64,000 nucleotides of DNA. Source: Clostridiales bacterium COT073_COT-073 (GTDB lineage: Bacteria; Bacillota; Clostridia; Lachnospirales; Vallitaleaceae). Under the pieces are notes generated by a model. It worked only from the letters and a program-made list of their open reading frames with translations. It was not told the origin of the DNA and did no database searches. Location: NCBI GenBank assembly GCA_003858485.1, contig RQYD01000014.1, forward strand, positions 1 to 64,000. Direction: 5' to 3'. This document shows positions 62,449 to 64,000 of this stretch, piece after piece. Made by a program: the position numbers and the translations under genes. Position 1 is the first letter of the stretch; each line of letters starts with the position of its first letter.

Positions 62449-63099
62449 ATGAAAATATTAGTCACCGGTACAACTCAGGGAATCGGCCAGGCAATTGCCA
62501 AACGGTTTTTAATGGAAGGTCATGAAGTGATTGGAATTGACCGGCAGGCGGCAAGTATTACCGATAAGAATTATACTCATCATCAGCTGGATATTCGGGA
62601 TTATGAGAAGCTGCCGAAGATAGAGGAGGTGGAGGTATTGATCAACAATGCCGGCACCCAGCAGGAGGCGGACATCGACATCAATCTCAAAGCGCTGATT
62701 CATATTACGGAAAAGTATGGGGTGCAGCCGAGGATTCGCTCCATTTTAAATATCGGCTCTGCCAGTGCCCATACCGGCTCGGAGTTTCCGGAATACTGTG
62801 CCAGCAAGGGCGGTGTGGTGGCTTATACTAAAAATGTAGCCATGCGGATAGCTAAGTTTGGTGCGACTTGCAACAGCCTTGATCCCGGCGGAGTATTGAC
62901 TCCGCTAAATGAATGTGTCATCAACGACCCCGTTCTCTGGGCGGAGATTATGGAGGAAACGCCCCTAAAAAAATGGGCAACCTCCGAAGAGATTGCCGAG
63001 TGGGCGCACTTCCTTACGATGGTCAATAGCTTTTGCACCGGACAGAGCATTATTGTCGATGGCGGAGAAGCGATAAAGCATAATTTTGTGTGGAAGTAG
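62449..63099 (+). CDS. short-chain dehydrogenase/reductase
   Basis: 216 residues. NAD(P) motif TGTTQGIGQAI, LINNAGT, and the catalytic Ser/Tyr/Lys in NIGSASAHTGSEFPEYCASKGG. The C-terminal INSFCTGQSIIVDGGEAI-type segment (VNSFCTGQSIIVDGG) is classical. Substrate unknown. The protein is somewhat short because the region after NNAG is compressed. The ATG follows AAAGGCGG. The 62216-62448 gap has a repeat-like segment near 62265-62330 and no gene. Confidence 0.88.
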   Translation: MKILVTGTTQGIGQAIAKRFLMEGHEVIGIDRQAASITDKNYTHHQLDIRDYEKLPKIEEVEVLINNAGTQQEADIDINLKALIHITEKYGVQPRIRSILNIGSASAHTGSEFPEYCASKGGVVAYTKNVAMRIAKFGATCNSLDPGGVLTPLNECVINDPVLWAEIMEETPLKKWATSEEIAEWAHFLTMVNSFCTGQSIIVDGGEAIKHNFVWK

Positions 63100-63120
63100 C
63101 GGGGAATAAAAATTGCACTA

Positions 63121-63150
63121 TTGACAAATGCGTATTATAGGCGTATTATA
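63121..63150 (+). promoter_or_regulatory. hicAB promoter with direct-repeat operator
   Basis: TTGACA (63121-63126), 17-bp spacer, TATTAT (63144-63149). GCGTATTATA occurs twice (63130-63139 and 63141-63150), 11 bp apart, overlapping the spacer and -10, as expected for autorepression by HicB. Confidence 0.75.
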
Positions 63151-63172
63151 TTGATGTAGGAGAGTGGAAGAT

Positions 63173-63346
63173 ATGAAACGAAAAGATTTGATAAAATTGC
63201 TTGAAAAAAATGGCTGGCAACTGGAAAGGCAAGGAGCCAATCACGAAATATACCGAAAAGGGGATAAAATCGAACCTATTCCAAGGCATAGGGAGGTTTC
63301 CGAAAATTTAGCCAAGGCAATTATAAAAAGACAGGAGTTAAAATAA
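63173..63346 (+). CDS. hicA: HicA mRNA-interferase toxin
   Basis: 57 residues. MKRKDLIKLLEKNGWQLERQ is the usual dsRNA-binding-like HicA start, with GANHEIYRKG carrying the catalytic His. HicA cleaves mRNA and is held inactive by HicB, encoded 38 bp downstream. SD GGAGAGTGGA. Confidence 0.9.
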   Translation: MKRKDLIKLLEKNGWQLERQGANHEIYRKGDKIEPIPRHREVSENLAKAIIKRQELK

Positions 63347-63384
63347 TCTCGTGTTTATCAAAATCTTATCAGAAAGGAGTCCTT

Positions 63385-63774
63385 ATGAAAGCAGTATATC
63401 CAATTATTTTAGAACAAGATAGAGAATTTATTGTGGTAACGGTACCGGATTTTGAAATTAATACAGAGGGAAAGGATTATTTGGAGGCGATTGAAATGGC
63501 AAGGGATGCCATCGCTTTAGTTGGAATTACAAAAGAAGATTATAACGAGCCGATTCCGACACCGAGTGAAGTAAAAGATATTGTACTGGGAGAGGGACAA
63601 TTTCTTACACTGGTTGATGTAGATTTTGCGGATTACCGTAGAAAAAATGATTTAAAAACGGTCAAGAAAAATTGCACGCTTCCTTCATGGCTTTGTTATG
63701 AAGCTGAAAAACAGGGAATTAACTTTTCAGCGGTATTGCAAGAAGCATTAAAGCAAAAAATAGCAGTTGATTAA
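63385..63774 (+). CDS. hicB: HicB antitoxin
   Basis: 129 residues. The N-terminal HicB fold (YPIILEQDREFIVVTVPDF, TEGKDYLEAIEMARDAIALVG) resembles a degenerate RNase H domain, and the C-terminus (LPSWLCYEAEKQGINFSAVLQEAL) is a ribbon-helix-helix DNA-binding segment. It neutralises HicA and probably binds the repeats at 63130-63150. SD AAAGGAG. Confidence 0.92.
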   Translation: MKAVYPIILEQDREFIVVTVPDFEINTEGKDYLEAIEMARDAIALVGITKEDYNEPIPTPSEVKDIVLGEGQFLTLVDVDFADYRRKNDLKTVKKNCTLPSWLCYEAEKQGINFSAVLQEALKQKIAVD

Positions 63775-63801
63775 AGGAGAACCGATATCATCCATAGCAA
63801 A

Positions 63802-64000
63802 ATGTTTATCCGAACCGAACTTGCAGATTCTCAAATTCGCCATATTATCTTATATCTTGCGGAGGTCTTTGGAAGTCAAGTGGCATTGCAAGAGTTACAG
63901 GAAATGGAAGAAAGCATTTTAACATGGGAAGAAAATCCATATATTGGCAGCATACCTCAATATCCGGTGCTTAAAAGACAGGGATATAGAGTTCTTATTT
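63802..64000 (+). CDS. ParE/RelE-type toxin, cut by the window edge
   Basis: About 66 residues visible: FIRTELADSQIRHIILYLAE, NPYIGS and YPVLKRQGYRVLI are typical of ParE-like toxins. The ATG at 63802 is 22 nt from AAAGGAG. That SD is correctly spaced for an in-frame ATC at 63787, so the true start may be non-standard or mutated. An adjacent toxin after hicAB suggests stacked toxin-antitoxin modules. Confidence 0.65.
   Translation, partial: MFIRTELADSQIRHIILYLAEVFGSQVALQELQEMEESILTWEENPYIGSIPQYPVLKRQGYRVLI

Overview
The window reads as a chromosomal segment of a low-to-moderate GC, monoderm, S-layer-bearing member of the Bacillota, class Clostridia. The evidence is strong Shine-Dalgarno sequences on almost every gene, sigma-A promoters with 17-bp spacers, S-layer homology (SLH) proteins together with the wall-pyruvylation enzyme CsaB, Clostridia-type families (YhaM, an RlmD-like methylase, DtxR, ABC-F), and no outer-membrane genes. 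I cannot place it more precisely from sequence alone.

Layout. 0.2-3.3 kb: a probable major S-layer protein behind a near-consensus promoter, followed by three successive hairpins. 3.9-5.3 kb: an Rpn-family nuclease gene with a conserved promoter block, a structured leader and a nested in-frame start preceded by a perfect Shine-Dalgarno. 5.5-8.2 kb: a zinc-type ABC importer (znuA-znuC-znuB) with a 7-1-7 palindromic operator. 8.5-19.4 kb: a divergent Tad/Flp-pilus-like operon headed by a Ser/Thr kinase and rich in MinD/CpaE-like proteins that lack the Walker A lysine. 19.7-25.2 kb: KDPG aldolase, KDG kinase, a glycerophosphodiesterase, mannose-6-phosphate isomerase and an aminotransferase-fold protein lacking the PLP lysine. 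25.5-30.2 kb: small membrane and unknown proteins, a DtxR regulator, an ABC-F protein and a CopZ-like chaperone. 30.4-32.3 kb: nagA-nagB, followed by three perfect DnaA boxes.

32.6-41.3 kb is mostly on the minus strand: a membrane protein, a giant SLH/TSP3/VWA/lipase surface protein, an AraC remnant, a repeat-rich zinc-ribbon protein and a 5'-nucleotidase-family phosphatase. 41.7-49.0 kb: csaB, a tocopherol-cyclase-like protein, tRNA-Thr(CGT), an orphan DUF692/MNIO-type enzyme with a small neighbour, yhaM and an RlmD-like rRNA methylase. 49-54.3 kb is an accessory, partly decayed stretch (broken beta-lactamase-family gene, radical SAM protein, two AlbA_2/HATPase-type loci, one broken). 54.6-59.4 kb: an AraC-GyrI regulator and an ECF sigma factor operon with an ABC exporter. 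59.9-62.2 kb: a K+ channel, then a preQ1-like riboswitch upstream of a VUT-family queuosine-precursor transporter. 62.4-64 kb: an SDR and a hicAB module followed by a truncated ParE-like toxin.

Cross-links. CsaB would make the pyruvylated wall ligand that holds the two SLH proteins. Eda and KdgK complete uronate catabolism; NagA, NagB and ManA feed amino sugars and mannose into glycolysis. The Rpn gene and the pilus operon share a 29-bp promoter element at identical spacing and may be co-regulated. A degenerate repeat family recurs in the long intergenic gaps at 25, 54, 55, 59 and 61 kb. All function calls come from reading motifs by eye; no database search was run.
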